Assembly: GCA_027356255.1 (NCBI GenBank)
Contig: DAIEGL010000119.1
Coordinates: 1-46,040 of the forward strand
Direction of reading: 5' to 3'
Source: Geobacter sp.
Lineage (GTDB): Bacteria; Desulfobacterota; Desulfuromonadia; Geobacterales; Geobacteraceae
DNA length: 46,040 nucleotides
The position numbers and the translations under genes are program-made. Below are positions 44,540 through 46,040 of the stretch, piece by piece; the stretch's first letter is position 1; the number at the start of each line of letters is the position of its first letter. The notes under the pieces are model-generated. The model worked only from the letters and a program-made list of their open reading frames with translations, was not told the DNA's origin and ran no database searches.

Positions 44540-44553
44540 TTGATAACTATCAA
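44540..44553. promoter_or_regulatory. palindrome upstream of the sensor gene
   Basis: TTGATA-AC-TATCAA is an exact 6-2-6 palindrome 45 bp before the start codon at 44599. It may be an operator. A CTGACA at 44521-44526 could be a -35 element with a poor -10. The remaining bases 44326-44598 hold no gene. Confidence 0.35.
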
Positions 44554-44598
44554 GGTGCTGGATCGTTACCATTGACACATCGATCAAACGAGGCCTTC

Positions 44599-46040
44599 AT
44601 GATTCACCCCCCCCAACTCACCATCCCCCAGTTCAAGTCGCGCATCAGATTTCTTGTCGGACTCCTCGTCGTCTCCGTCATCAGCATCATGATCTGGCAT
44701 ATCAGTTATGAACGCAGCGCCATTATCGCCGCTGCAGAACTGCAAACTCAGGGTTACTCCCGGGCATTGAGCGAACATGCCGCGAGCGCATTTGCCGAGG
44801 CCGACCACACTTTGAGAGAAATCGTCAACGAGATAGACAAACGGGGCGATATCGACCGCATAGAACGCCGGGCTCTGTTTCATATCATCAGGAGTCAGGG
44901 GGGCGACACGCCGCAGATCGGCGCCATCTTCCTCACCGACCGTTCCGGCATAATGATAGTCAATTCCCTCGAATTCCCTTCAAAACAGATAGATGTCTCC
45001 GATCGGGAATATTTTCGCTATAATCGGGACACACCCGGGGCGGGTCTTTTCATCAGCCGACCGTTAATCAGCAGACTCTCCAACCGGTGGCGGTTCACCC
45101 TGACGCGGCCGCTGACATCCCGTGACGGCAGTTTTGCCGGACTGGTAGCAGTGGCCTTCGAGATCGACTATTTCCACCGCTTCTATACCTCCATCAATCT
45201 TGGCCCCCGCGGCAAGGTGCAGTTGATCCGCACCGACGGCGCGCCGCTGTTGAGCGAGCCTTTCACGGAAAGCGCCTTTGCCGTGGACTTCAAACGATCC
45301 GCCCTTTTCCGGAAACACATGAACATGTCACAAGGGGGCACGTTCCATGACTACAACAGCATCGAAGACCACTCACCGCGCATCGTCTCGTACAACACTC
45401 TCTCGCGCTTGCCGGTCGTGGCGGTCGTCTCGCTGCATCTGGACGACGTGCTGGCCCCGTGGAAACGCCATGTCATCTTTGAAACGGTTACCACCCTGGG
45501 ACTCTGCCTTGCCGTCTTTTTTCTGACGCTGCTCCTCTTTCGCCATCTGGACCAGTTGCAGACGGCGCAGCAGTCGCTGCGGGAACAAGAGGAACAGCTG
45601 CGTATCAAGGCGGCGCAGATCGATTCCGCCAATGATGCCATCCTGCTGATGGACACCGACGGGCGGCTGGTCCATTTCAACAACGCCCTCTGCCAGATGA
45701 CGGGACACGACCGGGATGAGCTTCGGGGAGCACTTCTGCACGACTTGGAACCGCCTGAGGAGACACCCCGGCTCGTGCCGGGCATCAGGCTGATCATGGA
45801 GTACGGCGAGGCGATTTTCGAGTCGGCTTATACAACCAAAGGAGGAGCGATCGTCCCCGTCGAGGTCCATGCCCGGACAATGGAGTGCGAAGGAAAGAAA
45901 CGGATCCTCAGCATCGTCAGGGACATCAGCGAGCGCAAGCATAGCGAACTCAGGGAGCAGACGAGACTGCGGATACTCGAAAAAATGGCCACCGGCGTAG
46001 GCCTTCCTGAGCTGCTCATGGACATCGTCCGCTTTGTGGA
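44599..46040 (+). CDS. membrane sensor with periplasmic PDC-type region and PAS domain (3' end beyond window)
   Basis: About 480 residues visible, not truncated internally. The ATG at 44599 has GAGG upstream. Membrane segment 1 is FLVGLLVVSVISIMIW; segment 2 (about residue 300) is TLGLCLAVFFLTLLLFR. The roughly 260 residues between them look like a Cache/PDC sensor (IGAIFLTDRSGIMIVNSLEF, VSDREYFRYNRDTPGAGLFI). A coiled linker (LDQLQTAQQSLREQEEQLRI) leads to a PAS domain (SANDAILLMDTDGRLVHFNN). The last residues, KMATGVGLPELLMDIVRFVE, resemble the start of a GAF domain. The output (histidine kinase, GGDEF or EAL) lies outside. Confidence 0.85.
   Translation, partial: MIHPPQLTIPQFKSRIRFLVGLLVVSVISIMIWHISYERSAIIAAAELQTQGYSRALSEHAASAFAEADHTLREIVNEIDKRGDIDRIERRALFHIIRSQGGDTPQIGAIFLTDRSGIMIVNSLEFPSKQIDVSDREYFRYNRDTPGAGLFISRPLISRLSNRWRFTLTRPLTSRDGSFAGLVAVAFEIDYFHRFYTSINLGPRGKVQLIRTDGAPLLSEPFTESAFAVDFKRSALFRKHMNMSQGGTFHDYNSIEDHSPRIVSYNTLSRLPVVAVVSLHLDDVLAPWKRHVIFETVTTLGLCLAVFFLTLLLFRHLDQLQTAQQSLREQEEQLRIKAAQIDSANDAILLMDTDGRLVHFNNALCQMTGHDRDELRGALLHDLEPPEETPRLVPGIRLIMEYGEAIFESAYTTKGGAIVPVEVHARTMECEGKKRILSIVRDISERKHSELREQTRLRILEKMATGVGLPELLMDIVRFV

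Overview
The window reads as chromosomal DNA of a Geobacter-like bacterium (Desulfuromonadota; inferred, not proven). The evidence is a very large multihaem c-type cytochrome mixing CxxCH and CxxxxCH sites, indolepyruvate:ferredoxin oxidoreductase beside phenylacetate-CoA ligase and an ACT protein, methylmalonyl-CoA/B12 genes, and many secreted envelope proteins. Housekeeping genes are dense and mostly on the minus strand. I see no insertion sequence, prophage, CRISPR array or rRNA.

Layout. 1-4136: aryl-acid module (ACT protein, paaK, iorB, iorA) from one promoter, with a 125-bp imperfect inverted repeat between the ACT gene and paaK. 4309-7259: small monohaem cytochrome, then Ppx/GppA phosphatase and a Na/Pi transporter. 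7281-9944: envelope module (OmpA-family barrel, OmpA-like small protein, lipoprotein) behind a promoter containing a perfect palindrome. 10054-13129: operon of a hypothetical gene, rlmD, a TPR protein and an IHF/HU subunit. 13347-16269: translation block infA, efp, epmA and convergent epmB, a full EF-P lysylation set. 16361-20437: rimI-pyrK-pyrD and, divergently, purM-purN.

20443-32199 is the most unusual region. A 1607-residue secreted cytochrome with 36 potential haem sites is followed 47 bp downstream by a 2067-residue secreted protein built of beta-propeller (SBBP-type) repeats and twelve fibronectin III-like domains. The pair looks co-transcribed and has a long 5' leader in which the start codon lies inside a hairpin. 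An extracellular electron-transfer or surface-scaffold role is an inference.

32494-39495: lemA with two TPM-domain proteins, SemiSWEET, trmJ, DedA, an L,D-transpeptidase, then meaB, a B12-binding mutase subunit and cobO. 39811-39885 is tRNA-Val(CAC) with its own promoter and terminator. 39947-44325 is a four-gene minus-strand series of exported proteins (Yellow/royal-jelly-like propeller, YfdX family, HtrA protease, small periplasmic protein). A membrane sensor with a periplasmic sensing region and a PAS domain starts at 44599 and runs off the right edge.

Start sites were moved from the longest open frame wherever a ribosome binding site, signal peptide or ATGA overlap favoured a shorter gene. 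Family names come from recognising sequence motifs by eye, without database searches.
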